NCBI RefSeq assembly: GCF_001439845.1
Contig: NZ_JYLO01000021.1
Location: forward strand, 1 to 64,000
Source of the DNA: Pseudomonas lactis
GTDB lineage: Bacteria; Pseudomonadota; Gammaproteobacteria; Pseudomonadales; Pseudomonadaceae
DNA: 64,000 bases
Direction of reading: 5' to 3'
The translations under genes were made by a program, and so were the position numbers. The first letter of the stretch is position 1, and each line of letters opens with the position of its first letter. Shown in pieces: positions 17,418-25,602 of this stretch. Below the pieces are notes generated by a model. That model saw only the letters and a program-made list of their open reading frames with translations. It ran no database searches and was not told where the DNA came from.

Positions 17418-18416
17418 CTAACTCTCCTGCGCTCTGTAGGCCCCCGGCGTCAACCCCGTCCACTTCTTGAACGCCCGATGAAACGCCGATGGTTCGGAAA
17501 ACCCCAATTGTTCGGCGATCTCCTGCAAAGACAAATCCGCCCGCCCCAAGTGGTAAATGGCGATATCCCGGCGTAACTCATCCTTCAATGCCTGAAAACT
17601 CGTGCCTTCTTCGCGCAGATGCCGGCGCAGGGTCTGTGGGCTGATGTGCAAGTGCTGGGCGACGGCTTCCAGGTCTGGCCAGGGTGTGCGGTCGCGGCTC
17701 AGCAGGCGGCGCAGCTGGCTGCTCAGGCTGTCGCCTTCATCCGGCCTGGATAACAAGTCGGCAGGGGAGCGCTGCAAGAAGTGCTTGAGGGTGCGTTCAT
17801 CCTGCAACAGCGGCAAGCTCAGGTAGCGGCTGGGAAACACCAGGCTGCTGGTCGGCGCACCGAACACCTGGGGGCAGGGGAACAGCAGGTCGTATTCACC
17901 GGCATGGGCCGGCATCGGGTAACTGAAGGTGGCCTGCTGCAGCCGGATACGCTGGCCGATCAACCAACTGCCCAGCCGATGCCAGATCACCAGCAGGCAT
18001 TCACTGAGAAAGTGGTCCGGGTCCCATAGCTGCGAGTCGTCCAGGCTCAGGCGCGCCATGTCGCCTTCTTTCGTCAGCTGCCAGCGCGGGCCTTGCGGGA
18101 ACAGGCTATAAAACAATAAGCCGCGCTCCAGCGCCTTTTCCAGCGTGCGGCAATGAATCAGCGCGTGGCACATCATGGCAAAAGTGCCACGTTTGCTCGG
18201 CCCTTCGGCAAACCCCAGGTATTCGTCATCCAGCCCCAGCCAGAGCATTTGCAACAAGCGGGTAAATTGTTCTGGAGCGATGCGGGCGCGCGGCTCGGTC
18301 AGCAGTTCTGAGGTAATGCCCACCTGGTGCAACACCCCCGAGTAGTCAAAACCGACTCGGCGCGCACCGCCGAGGGCCGCTCGGGCGTAATGGCTGGCGA
18401 TGGTACGTTCACGCAT
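17418..18416 (-). CDS. AraC family transcriptional regulator
   Basis: The protein has 332 residues. The N-terminal 190 residues match the arabinose-binding-like effector domain seen in OruR-type regulators (GVLHQVGITSELLTEPRARI near the start). The C-terminal double HTH includes VAQHLHISPQTLRRHLREEGTSFQALKDELRRDIA and IAEQLGFSEPSAFHRAFKKWTGLTPGAYR. It is divergent from dctA across 338 bases that contain four related palindromes. It may control itself or dctA, although the sigma-54 promoter there makes a DctD-type activator a better fit. Confidence 0.92.
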   Translation of the reverse strand: MRERTIASHYARAALGGARRVGFDYSGVLHQVGITSELLTEPRARIAPEQFTRLLQMLWLGLDDEYLGFAEGPSKRGTFAMMCHALIHCRTLEKALERGLLFYSLFPQGPRWQLTKEGDMARLSLDDSQLWDPDHFLSECLLVIWHRLGSWLIGQRIRLQQATFSYPMPAHAGEYDLLFPCPQVFGAPTSSLVFPSRYLSLPLLQDERTLKHFLQRSPADLLSRPDEGDSLSSQLRRLLSRDRTPWPDLEAVAQHLHISPQTLRRHLREEGTSFQALKDELRRDIAIYHLGRADLSLQEIAEQLGFSEPSAFHRAFKKWTGLTPGAYRAQES

Positions 18417-18437
18417 GCGAGGGCCTCATCCATGGAG

Positions 18438-18453
18438 TGGCGGATGGTAGCCA
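18438..18453. promoter_or_regulatory. Degenerate palindromic operator upstream of dctA
   Basis: TGGCGGATGGTAGCCA is a weaker version of the palindromes at 18473 and 18514. It lies just upstream of the AraC gene start, so a protein bound here could also affect that gene. Confidence 0.4.
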
Positions 18454-18472
18454 TCACCCGGCGGGGCGACAA

Positions 18473-18527
18473 GGCGGATATCCGCCAAATTGTAGGACGA
18501 GACAGGGTGAGTGGGCGGAAATCCGCC
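18473..18527. promoter_or_regulatory. Paired palindromic upstream activating sites for dctA
   Basis: GGCGGATATCCGCC (18473-18486, perfect) and GGCGGAAATCCGCC (18514-18527, one central mismatch) have centres 41 bases apart. They lie roughly 90-135 bases upstream of the -24/-12 promoter, which is typical for enhancer sites of a sigma-54 activator. DctD is the expected protein because dctA is the target. Binding is inferred. Confidence 0.65.
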
Positions 18528-18604
18528 ACCTTGTTGCACGCCTCGGAGTCGACCGTAAACCCCAAGCCCTGATGTCTAAAGGCCTTCAGCGCGTTTAAGC
18601 AAAG

Positions 18605-18619
18605 TGGCACGCTGTTTGC
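18605..18619 (+). promoter_or_regulatory. Sigma-54 (-24/-12) promoter of dctA
   Basis: TGGCACGCTGTTTGC matches the consensus TGGCACG-N4-TTGC exactly, with GG and GC separated by 10 bases. Transcription should start near 18631, leaving a leader of about 125 bases before dctA. Control by RpoN and a two-component activator fits known C4-dicarboxylate regulation. Confidence 0.85.
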
Positions 18620-18713
18620 GATAGGGATTACAGCGCAGGCTTGTTCCTACAGGCTTGGCAAACAACAAATCCCTCCAGTGCAGGAGGGTTCGCAATTCAA
18701 GTGCCGTGGGCAA

Positions 18714-18729
18714 TGGCGGATATTTGCCA
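18714..18729. promoter_or_regulatory. Fourth palindrome, inside the dctA leader
   Basis: TGGCGGATATTTGCCA shares its left half with the upstream palindromes and ends 25 bases before the dctA ATG, downstream of the predicted start of transcription. It could be a repressor site or an extra low-affinity activator site. Confidence 0.5.
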
Positions 18730-18754
18730 CACGGGACGATTGAGGAACTTTGCA

Positions 18755-20086
18755 ATGACGACTCGTCAGCCAATCTACAAATCCCTGTATTTCCAGGTGA
18801 TCGTCGCAATCGTTATCGGTATCTTGCTCGGCCACTTCTACCCGCAGACCGGCGTGGCCCTCAAGCCACTGGGTGACGGCTTTATCAAGCTGATCAAAAT
18901 GGTCATCGCCCCGATCATCTTCTGTACCGTGGTCAGCGGCATCGCTGGCATGCAAAGCATGAAGTCGGTGGGCAAGACCGGCGGCTACGCGCTGCTCTAC
19001 TTCGAAATCGTTTCCACTATCGCTCTGCTGATTGGCCTGGTCGTGGTCAACGTGGTGCAGCCGGGCGCCGGCATGCACATCGACGTCGCGACCCTGGATG
19101 CTTCCAAAGTGGCGGCCTACGTCACCGCCGGTAAAGACCAGAGCATCGTGGGCTTTATCCTCAACGTCATCCCGAACACCATCGTCGGCGCGTTCGCCAA
19201 TGGCGACATCCTGCAAGTGCTGATGTTCTCGGTGATCTTCGGTTTCGCCCTGCACCGCCTGGGTGCCTATGGCAAGCCGGTGCTGGACTTCATCGATCGC
19301 TTCGCCCACGTGATGTTCAACATCATCAACATGATCATGAAGCTCGCGCCAATCGGTGCCCTGGGTGCCATGGCGTTCACCATCGGCGCCTACGGTGTAG
19401 GTTCGCTGGTGCAACTGGGCCAATTGATGATCTGCTTCTACATCACCTGCATCCTGTTCGTGGTGCTGGTGCTGGGCGCTATCTGCCGCGCTCACGGTTT
19501 CAGCGTGTTGAAGCTGATCCGCTACATCCGTGAGGAACTGCTGATCGTACTGGGCACCTCTTCTTCGGAATCCGCACTGCCGCGTATGCTGATCAAGATG
19601 GAACGCCTGGGCGCGAAGAAATCCGTGGTCGGCCTGGTGATTCCAACCGGTTACTCCTTCAACCTCGACGGTACGTCGATCTACCTGACCATGGCGGCCG
19701 TGTTCATCGCTCAGGCGACCGACACCCACATGGACATCACCCACCAGATCACCCTGCTGCTGGTGTTGCTGCTGTCGTCCAAAGGCGCGGCTGGCGTGAC
19801 CGGTTCGGGTTTCATCGTATTGGCTGCCACCCTGTCGGCCGTCGGCCACCTGCCAGTTGCCGGCCTGGCGCTGATCCTGGGTATCGACCGCTTCATGTCC
19901 GAAGCCCGTGCGCTGACCAACCTGGTGGGTAACGCCGTTGCCACCATCGTTGTGGCCAAGTGGGTCAAGGAATTGGACACCGACAAGCTGCAAAGCGAGC
20001 TGGCGTCTGGCGGTACCGGTATCTCCGAAACCCGCGAACTCGATGACCTGGGCGTGGCTGAAGGCCCGGCGCCTGTCGTCAAGTAA
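18755..20086 (+). CDS. dctA: C4-dicarboxylate/proton symporter DctA
   Basis: It imports succinate, fumarate and malate with protons or sodium across the inner membrane. The ATG at 18755 follows GAGGAA and gives 443 residues, the family length. DAACS-family signatures are present: hairpin motif SSSESALPRM, GYSFNLDGTSIY, the TGSGFIVLAATLSA loop, and FMSEARALTNLVGNAVAT. Expression is predicted to depend on sigma-54. It is followed by a clear terminator. Confidence 0.97.
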   Translation: MTTRQPIYKSLYFQVIVAIVIGILLGHFYPQTGVALKPLGDGFIKLIKMVIAPIIFCTVVSGIAGMQSMKSVGKTGGYALLYFEIVSTIALLIGLVVVNVVQPGAGMHIDVATLDASKVAAYVTAGKDQSIVGFILNVIPNTIVGAFANGDILQVLMFSVIFGFALHRLGAYGKPVLDFIDRFAHVMFNIINMIMKLAPIGALGAMAFTIGAYGVGSLVQLGQLMICFYITCILFVVLVLGAICRAHGFSVLKLIRYIREELLIVLGTSSSESALPRMLIKMERLGAKKSVVGLVIPTGYSFNLDGTSIYLTMAAVFIAQATDTHMDITHQITLLLVLLLSSKGAAGVTGSGFIVLAATLSAVGHLPVAGLALILGIDRFMSEARALTNLVGNAVATIVVAKWVKELDTDKLQSELASGGTGISETRELDDLGVAEGPAPVVK

Positions 20087-20123
20087 GTGGCTGCTGGCGT
20101 GAACTGACGCCAACGCTATCCGT

Positions 20124-20150
20124 AAACGCCCCGACTGGTTCGGGGCGTTT
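20124..20150 (+). terminator. Rho-independent terminator of dctA
   Basis: AAACGCCCCGA / TCGGGGCGTTT form a perfect stem with a short CTGGT loop, followed by GCGTTT. The T-tract is short, so efficiency may be moderate. Confidence 0.7.
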
Positions 20151-20219
20151 GCGTTTCTGGCGGGATACAACGGATATTTTTGGTTTACAGTGAGCGCGAC
20201 AGTACTTACCGGAGGCCTG

Positions 20220-21206
20220 ATGGACAGTGTGGATCTGAACGTCCTGCGCAGCGTGCTGCAATGGCGCCGCGCCGGGCAGCGCGTGATGTTGTACAGCGTG
20301 GTGCAAACCTGGGGCAGCGCGCCGCGCCCGCCGGGGGCGATGCTGGCCCTGCGCGGTGATGGTGTGGTGATTGGCTCGGTGTCGGGCGGTTGCATCGAGG
20401 ATGACTTGATCGCGCGCCTGCAGGACGGCCGCTTGCCTGCTGATGGCCCGCCCGTGCAGTTGGTGACCTACGGCGTCACACGCGATGAGGCCGCACGTTT
20501 TGGCCTGCCCTGCGGCGGCACCCTGCGGCTCACCGAGGAGCGCGTGGAGGAGTGGGGTTGGGTCGAAGCGCTGCTGGCGCGTTGTGAAGATCATCAGATT
20601 GTCGCTCGCGAGCTGAACCTGGCCACCGGCGAGGTGACCTTGAGCGCCGCCAGCAAGACCGACGTGGTGAGCTTCGACGGTGAACGCTTGCGCGCCATCT
20701 ATGGCCCGCGCTGGCGCCTGCTGTTGATCGGCGCCGGGCAGCTGTCGCGTTACGTAGCGGAAATGGCACGTCTGCTGGATTTCGAAGTGCTGATCTGCGA
20801 CCCCCGCGAAGAGTTCGTCTACGGCTGGGAAGACCAGCATGGCCGCTTTGTGCCGGGCATGCCCGACGAGGCGGTGTTGAATATTCATACCGATGAACGC
20901 ACGGCCATTGTCTGCCTCACCCACGATCCACGTCTGGATGACATGGCGTTGCTGACGGCGCTGAACTCCACGGCGTTCTATATCGGCGCCCTGGGTTCGC
21001 GGGTCAATACCCAGAAGCGTCGGGAGAACCTGGCTGCGCTGGGCTTGTCGGCGGAGGCCATCGCGCGTTTGCACGGGCCGATCGGCCTGCACATCGGCAG
21101 CCATACGCCGGCGGAAATTGCGCTGTCGCTGATGGCGGAAATTGTTGCGATCAAGAACGGGGTGGCACCGATGCAGAAAAAGCCCCTGGCGGTAGCGGCG
21201 CAGTGA
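20220..21206 (+). CDS. XdhC/CoxI family protein (Mo-cofactor handling)
   Basis: GGAGG precedes the ATG at 20220; the product has 328 residues. The N-terminal XdhC_CoxI domain shows GSVSGGCIEDDLIARL. The C-terminal Rossmann part has LLLIGAGQLSRYVAEMARLLDFEVLICDPR and YIGALGSRVNTQKRR. XdhC proteins bind molybdenum cofactor, promote its sulfuration and insert it into xanthine dehydrogenase-type enzymes. No xdhA/B or other molybdenum hydroxylase gene is nearby, so the client enzyme is not in this window. The stop overlaps the next gene by four bases. Confidence 0.9.
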   Translation: MDSVDLNVLRSVLQWRRAGQRVMLYSVVQTWGSAPRPPGAMLALRGDGVVIGSVSGGCIEDDLIARLQDGRLPADGPPVQLVTYGVTRDEAARFGLPCGGTLRLTEERVEEWGWVEALLARCEDHQIVARELNLATGEVTLSAASKTDVVSFDGERLRAIYGPRWRLLLIGAGQLSRYVAEMARLLDFEVLICDPREEFVYGWEDQHGRFVPGMPDEAVLNIHTDERTAIVCLTHDPRLDDMALLTALNSTAFYIGALGSRVNTQKRRENLAALGLSAEAIARLHGPIGLHIGSHTPAEIALSLMAEIVAIKNGVAPMQKKPLAVAAQ

Positions 21207-21787
21207 CCGTTACAGCGATTGTGTTGGCAGCGGGGCAGGGCAGTCGTTTTCGGGCTGAAGCTGGAGCTGATCAAGACAAGTTGCTCGCCGCGTGTGTGGG
21301 GTTGGATGGGGTTACCCGACCGGTTATCGAGCAGGTCCTGGTGAATCTGCCGGCGACGCTTGTTGAGCGCTGGGTGGTGACCTTGCCGGAGCGCCGTGAG
21401 GTGATTCGGTTGGCTGAGGCGCATGGTTGCAAGGTCCTGCTTTTGGAATCGGCCGGGATGGGCGACAGCATTGCCGCAGCTGTTGCCGCCAGCGCTTGGG
21501 CAGAGGGTTGGCTAGTGGTGCTGGGGGATATGCCGTTTATTCGATCCGCGACGGTTGAGCGTGTGCTGGCCGACCCGGGGAGAATCACTGTGCCGGTGCA
21601 TGCCGGGCAGTTTGGACATCCGGTGGCTTTCGCGCGTGTATGTGGGCCTGCATTGATGGCGTTGACCGGGGACCGTGGCGCGAAGCCTTTGTTTGCGCAA
21701 GCGCAGGTGCGGGGCGTGCAGGTGGATGATCCTGGCGTGCTGTGGGATGTGGATGTGCCGCAACGGTTGAGTTTTACCCCAGGTTAA
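21203..21787 (+). CDS. MobA-like nucleotidyltransferase (molybdenum cofactor cytidylyltransferase type)
   Basis: The gene starts with GTG overlapping the xdhC-like stop (GTGA), giving 194 residues. The NTP-transferase signature is IVLAAGQGSRFRAEAGADQDKLL, followed by LVVLGDMPFI with a likely metal-binding Asp. Paired with an XdhC protein, it most likely makes the cytidine dinucleotide form of molybdopterin (MocA role). Specificity for CTP over GTP is inferred from context. Confidence 0.87.
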   Translation: MTVTAIVLAAGQGSRFRAEAGADQDKLLAACVGLDGVTRPVIEQVLVNLPATLVERWVVTLPERREVIRLAEAHGCKVLLLESAGMGDSIAAAVAASAWAEGWLVVLGDMPFIRSATVERVLADPGRITVPVHAGQFGHPVAFARVCGPALMALTGDRGAKPLFAQAQVRGVQVDDPGVLWDVDVPQRLSFTPG

Positions 21788-21816
21788 GTGTGGGAGTTGG
21801 CTTGCCTGTGATAGCC
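21788..21816. repeat. Single REP unit after the MobA-like gene
   Basis: GTGTGGGAGTTGGCTTGCCT, a slightly diverged REP core, begins at the stop of the preceding gene. A different short palindrome, GAGGGAGCTTGCTCCC, follows at 21859-21874. Confidence 0.65.
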
Positions 21817-21923
21817 ATAGGTATCTACACAATTTAGAGCTGACGCTGGACCTGTGGCGAGGGAGCTTGCTCCCGTGACGGACTGATAGCTGGCGCTTAT
21901 CTACCTGACACGCGACCATCCAA

Positions 21924-22362
21924 ATGTGGGAGCTGGCTTGCCTGCGATAGCGGCCTGGCAGTCAACACCGTTGGACCGGGTACATATCCGTTATTTAGGT
22001 AACGGCCACTTAGGGTTCCGCTCTGACAGCGGGTCACTTTGGAAAAGCCCCAAAGTAACCAAAGGGCTCTTGCCCCACCACTCGGCACCTCGCTTGGGCT
22101 CGGTGTGCCCGAACGCAGGCTTGAATCCGTGGGCCGCCGCCACGCGCCATCCATGGCGCGGGGCGGCTAACCCGGCGTCCTGCCGGGTTACCCACGAATT
22201 CAAGCCTGCGTTCGGCCAGCGTGGTTTAACGGGGCGCCTGAGATCAAAAGCAGAGCAAGATCAGGAGCGGCTCGCTTCGCATCGTGGTTACCGTTGGGTG
22301 GCAGATTCGAGATGTTTGTCGATTGAACCGCCGCTATCGCAGGCAAGCCAGCTCCCACAGTG
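21924..22362. repeat. Composite intergenic repeat bounded by REP units, copy 2 (complete)
   Basis: Inward-facing REP units at each end (TGTGGGAGCTGGCTTGCCTG near 21926 and its complement near 22340) bracket about 380 bases. The inner part contains a CACTTAGGGTTCCGC start, CCAAAGTAACCAAAGGGCTC, an inverted pair built on GAACGCAGGCTTGAAT, a GCGCCATCCATGGCGC palindrome, and GGGGCGCCTGAGATCAA. Positions 22088 onward repeat window positions 1-240. No convincing gene is present. Confidence 0.8.
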
Positions 22363-22392
22363 ATTGCATTTCAAATCGAGATAGCCAGCCAT

Positions 22393-22429
22393 AAAAAAGC
22401 CCCGCCTGATCACTCAGGCGGGGCTTTTT
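22393..22429. terminator. Bidirectional terminator downstream of rne
   Basis: AAGCCCCGCCTGA and TCAGGCGGGGCTT form a long perfect stem with a 4-base loop and A-rich and T-rich flanks. On the minus strand it lies 15 bases after the rne stop. Confidence 0.93.
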
Positions 22430-22443
22430 AGTGGCGGTTGGAA

Positions 22444-25400
22444 TCAGGCGAGGGGTTTAGGCTCGTGTTCTGCTTCCTGGGCCTTGTGCTCTACCGCCTG
22501 GGCTGCGGCTGCAGCAGCTTCGGCTTCCTTGCGGCGACGACGCACTTCACGTGGGTCGTTCGGCGCACGGCCGTTTTCGGTGAGGGCGCTTGCAGGTGCA
22601 GCTTCAACCACAGGGGCTGCCACTTCGGCAACCACCGGGGCTTGAACTTCAACCACGGGGGCAGGCTCCACAACCGGCGTCGGCTCAACCACTGGGGCTG
22701 GCTCGGCGACGATTTCGGCAACCGGTGCCGGCGCTTCTTCTACCACTGGGGCAGGTGCTGGCGCTTCCACCGGGGCAGCTGGTTCGGCGGTCCACTGGAA
22801 GGCGGTCTGTTCTTCGCGAACTTCACGCACAGCCGGGGCAGCTTCTTCGACCATCGGAGTTTCTACAGCCGCTTCGACTACTGGCTGAGGCTCAACCACT
22901 GGAGCCGGTTCAATGGCAACCGCTTCAGTTTCTGGCTGTGCGTCGCGAACCGGGGCAACTTCCACTTCCGGAACCACTGGGGCTTCGACAGGAGTTGTGG
23001 CTTCAACCACTGGCGCTTCAACAGCCGGCGCTTCGACCGCTGGGGTTTCGGCGGCTGGCGTTTCTACGGCAACAGTGTCTTGGACGGCAGCGGTAGCGCG
23101 TTCGGCTTGCTCGTGAGCCTGGGCTTCAGCGGGGGCGCTGATGACCGAGCTGGCAACGGCAGCGGTAACGGCCAAGCCGGCAGCTAGTTCGGCGCCTGTT
23201 GGTTCATTGTTGGCAGTTTCTGCGTTCTCGCCGGTTTCTTCCGAACCTTCGATTACGTTGCCGTTGGCATCACGCTGACGCTCACGACGGTTGCTGCGAC
23301 GACGCTGGCCACGGGAGCGGCGGCGTGGACGATCGCCTTCGGCGTTGTCCTGGCCGTCTTCCTGCAGTTGCTCTTCGCCGGTCAGTACTTCTTCTTCGCT
23401 GGCGGCAGCGGCTTGCTCGGCGCGTGGTTGACGCTCTTCACGTGGCGGGCGCGGTTGGCGCTCTTCACGGGGGGCGCGCTCTTCACGCGGCTGGCGGGCC
23501 GGGCGTTCTTCGGCGGTAACGGCTGCGGCAGCGGCAACGGCAGGTGCCGCGTCCAGAGGCTCGCGCAGTTCACGCACACGTTCTTCACGCTCGCCACGTG
23601 GCTTGCGGTCTTCACGTGGAGCACGTGGGGTACGTGGGGCGCGCTCTTCACGCGGTGCACGTTCTTCACGGGCTACGGTCGGGGTGTCTTCACGGGCTTC
23701 GCGAGGCGCACGCTCTTCACGTGGTGCGCGGTCTTCACGCGGGGCACGTTCTTCGCGAGGCTTGCGCTCTTCGTCACGGCGGCCATTGCGGTTACGGCTC
23801 TGCTGGCGACCGTTGCGACGTTCTTCATTGCGCGCCGGGCGCTCGGTGGCAGGTTTTTCAACCACAACCGGGGCAGCAGGCTCTTCCTTGGTGGCGAACA
23901 GGCTGACCAGCGACTTCACCAGGCCCTTGAACAGGCTTGGCTCAGGCAGGGCGGCCGGCGTGGCAACCGGGGCGGCAGCTTCGGTCGGTACCGGTGCGTT
24001 GGCGCGGGCCGGCGCAGTCTTCACGGCCGCTTCCTGGCGAACCAGGGTGCGGGTCGCAGCGGCTGGCTGGACTTCTTCGACTTCGGCGGCAGCTGCGGCG
24101 ATTTCATAGCTGGACTGGCCGCTGTGGGCTTCCGGGCTGTCATCACGCAGGCGCTGGACTTCAAAGTGCGGCGTTTCGAGGTGATCGTTCGGCAGGATGA
24201 CGATACGGGCACGGGTGCGCAGTTCGATCTTGGTGATCGAGTTGCGTTTTTCGTTGAGCAGGAAGGCTGCAACCGGAATCGGCACTTGTGCGCGAACTTC
24301 GGCGGTACGGTCTTTCAGGGCTTCTTCTTCGATCAGGCGCAGGATCGCCAGGGACAGCGATTCAACGTCACGAATGATGCCGGTGCCGTTGCAACGCGGG
24401 CAGACGATGCCGCTGCTCTCGCCCAGGGACGGACGCAGGCGCTGACGGGACATTTCCAGCAGGCCGAAGCGCGAAATGCGGCCGACCTGTACACGGGCAC
24501 GGTCAGCTTCCAGGCATTCGCGGACTTTCTCTTCCACGGCGCGCTGGTTCTTGGCCGGGGTCATGTCGATGAAGTCGATGACGATCAGGCCGCCGATGTC
24601 ACGCAGGCGCAGCTGGCGGGCGATTTCTTCAGCCGCTTCCAGGTTGGTCTGCAGGGCAGTTTCTTCGATGTCGCTGCCTTTGGTCGCACGCGCCGAGTTG
24701 ATGTCGATGGACACCAGGGCTTCGGTCGGGTCGATCACGATGGAGCCGCCGGAAGGCAGTTCGACCACGCGCTGGAAGGCGGTCTCGATCTGGCTTTCGA
24801 TCTGGAAACGGTTGAACAGTGGCACGCTGTCTTCGTACAGCTTGATCTTGCTGGCGTACTGCGGCATTACCTGGCGAATGAAGGTCAGGGCTTCGTCCTG
24901 GGCTTCAACGCTGTCGATCAGCACTTCGCCGATGTCCTGGCGCAGGTAGTCGCGGATGGCGCGGATGATCACGTTGCTTTCCTGGTAGATCAGGAACGGC
25001 GCGGAACGATCCAGGGACGCTTCTTTGATAGCGGTCCACAGTTGCAGCAGGTAGTCGAGGTCCCACTGCATTTCTTCGCTGCTGCGGCCAAGGCCGGCAG
25101 TGCGCACGATCAGGCCCATGTCGGCCGGTGCGATCAGGCCGTTCAGCGCTTCACGCAGTTCGTTGCGCTCTTCGCCTTCGATGCGACGGGAAATACCGCC
25201 GGCACGTGGGTTGTTCGGCATCAGTACGAGGTAACGACCGGCGAGGCTGATGAAGGTGGTCAGGGCTGCGCCCTTGTTGCCACGTTCTTCTTTTTCGACC
25301 TGGACGATGACTTCCTGGCCTTCGCTCAGGACGTCCTTGATGTTCACGCGGCCTTCGGGGGCTTTCTTGAAGTATTCGCGGGAGATTTCTTTAAGGGGCA

Positions 25401-25602
25401 GGAAGCCGTGGCGCTCGGAGCCGAAATCGACAAAGGCAGCCTCAAGGCTTGGTTCGATGCGAGTGATACGGCCTTTATAGATGTTGGCCTTTTTCTGCTC
25501 GCGTGCACCGGATTCGATGTCCAGGTCGTAGAGGCGCTGGCCATCTACCAGTGCAACACGCAACTCTTCGGGTTGAGTTGCGTTAATCAGCATTCTTTTC
25601 AT
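22444..25602 (-). CDS. rne: Ribonuclease E
   Basis: This essential endoribonuclease and degradosome scaffold starts at MKRMLINATQPEELRVAL and is 1052 residues long. The S1 domain is near residues 40-120. The catalytic DNase I-like part includes VSIDINSARATKGSDIEETALQTN (metal-binding aspartates), and the zinc link is CPRCNGTGI. The long C-terminal region is disordered: Arg/Glu-rich tracts (REERAPRE units, RNA binding) are followed by Ala/Val/Pro/Glu-rich tracts. It ends in RRRRKEAEAAAAAA-like sequence. No strong Shine-Dalgarno precedes the ATG. Expression is probably autoregulated through the long leader. Confidence 0.97.
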   Translation of the reverse strand: MKRMLINATQPEELRVALVDGQRLYDLDIESGAREQKKANIYKGRITRIEPSLEAAFVDFGSERHGFLPLKEISREYFKKAPEGRVNIKDVLSEGQEVIVQVEKEERGNKGAALTTFISLAGRYLVLMPNNPRAGGISRRIEGEERNELREALNGLIAPADMGLIVRTAGLGRSSEEMQWDLDYLLQLWTAIKEASLDRSAPFLIYQESNVIIRAIRDYLRQDIGEVLIDSVEAQDEALTFIRQVMPQYASKIKLYEDSVPLFNRFQIESQIETAFQRVVELPSGGSIVIDPTEALVSIDINSARATKGSDIEETALQTNLEAAEEIARQLRLRDIGGLIVIDFIDMTPAKNQRAVEEKVRECLEADRARVQVGRISRFGLLEMSRQRLRPSLGESSGIVCPRCNGTGIIRDVESLSLAILRLIEEEALKDRTAEVRAQVPIPVAAFLLNEKRNSITKIELRTRARIVILPNDHLETPHFEVQRLRDDSPEAHSGQSSYEIAAAAAEVEEVQPAAATRTLVRQEAAVKTAPARANAPVPTEAAAPVATPAALPEPSLFKGLVKSLVSLFATKEEPAAPVVVEKPATERPARNEERRNGRQQSRNRNGRRDEERKPREERAPREDRAPREERAPREAREDTPTVAREERAPREERAPRTPRAPREDRKPRGEREERVRELREPLDAAPAVAAAAAVTAEERPARQPREERAPREERQPRPPREERQPRAEQAAAASEEEVLTGEEQLQEDGQDNAEGDRPRRRSRGQRRRSNRRERQRDANGNVIEGSEETGENAETANNEPTGAELAAGLAVTAAVASSVISAPAEAQAHEQAERATAAVQDTVAVETPAAETPAVEAPAVEAPVVEATTPVEAPVVPEVEVAPVRDAQPETEAVAIEPAPVVEPQPVVEAAVETPMVEEAAPAVREVREEQTAFQWTAEPAAPVEAPAPAPVVEEAPAPVAEIVAEPAPVVEPTPVVEPAPVVEVQAPVVAEVAAPVVEAAPASALTENGRAPNDPREVRRRRKEAEAAAAAAQAVEHKAQEAEHEPKPLA

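Noticed and set aside
18647..20395. Minus-strand open frame of 582 codons
   Set aside because: It is antisense to dctA and unusually rich in His, Gln and Asp, the signature of a reversed membrane-protein gene.
21788..22362. CRISPR-like spaced repeats
   Set aside because: The repeats are inverted REP units with variable spacing, not direct repeats with uniform spacers, and no cas genes are present.
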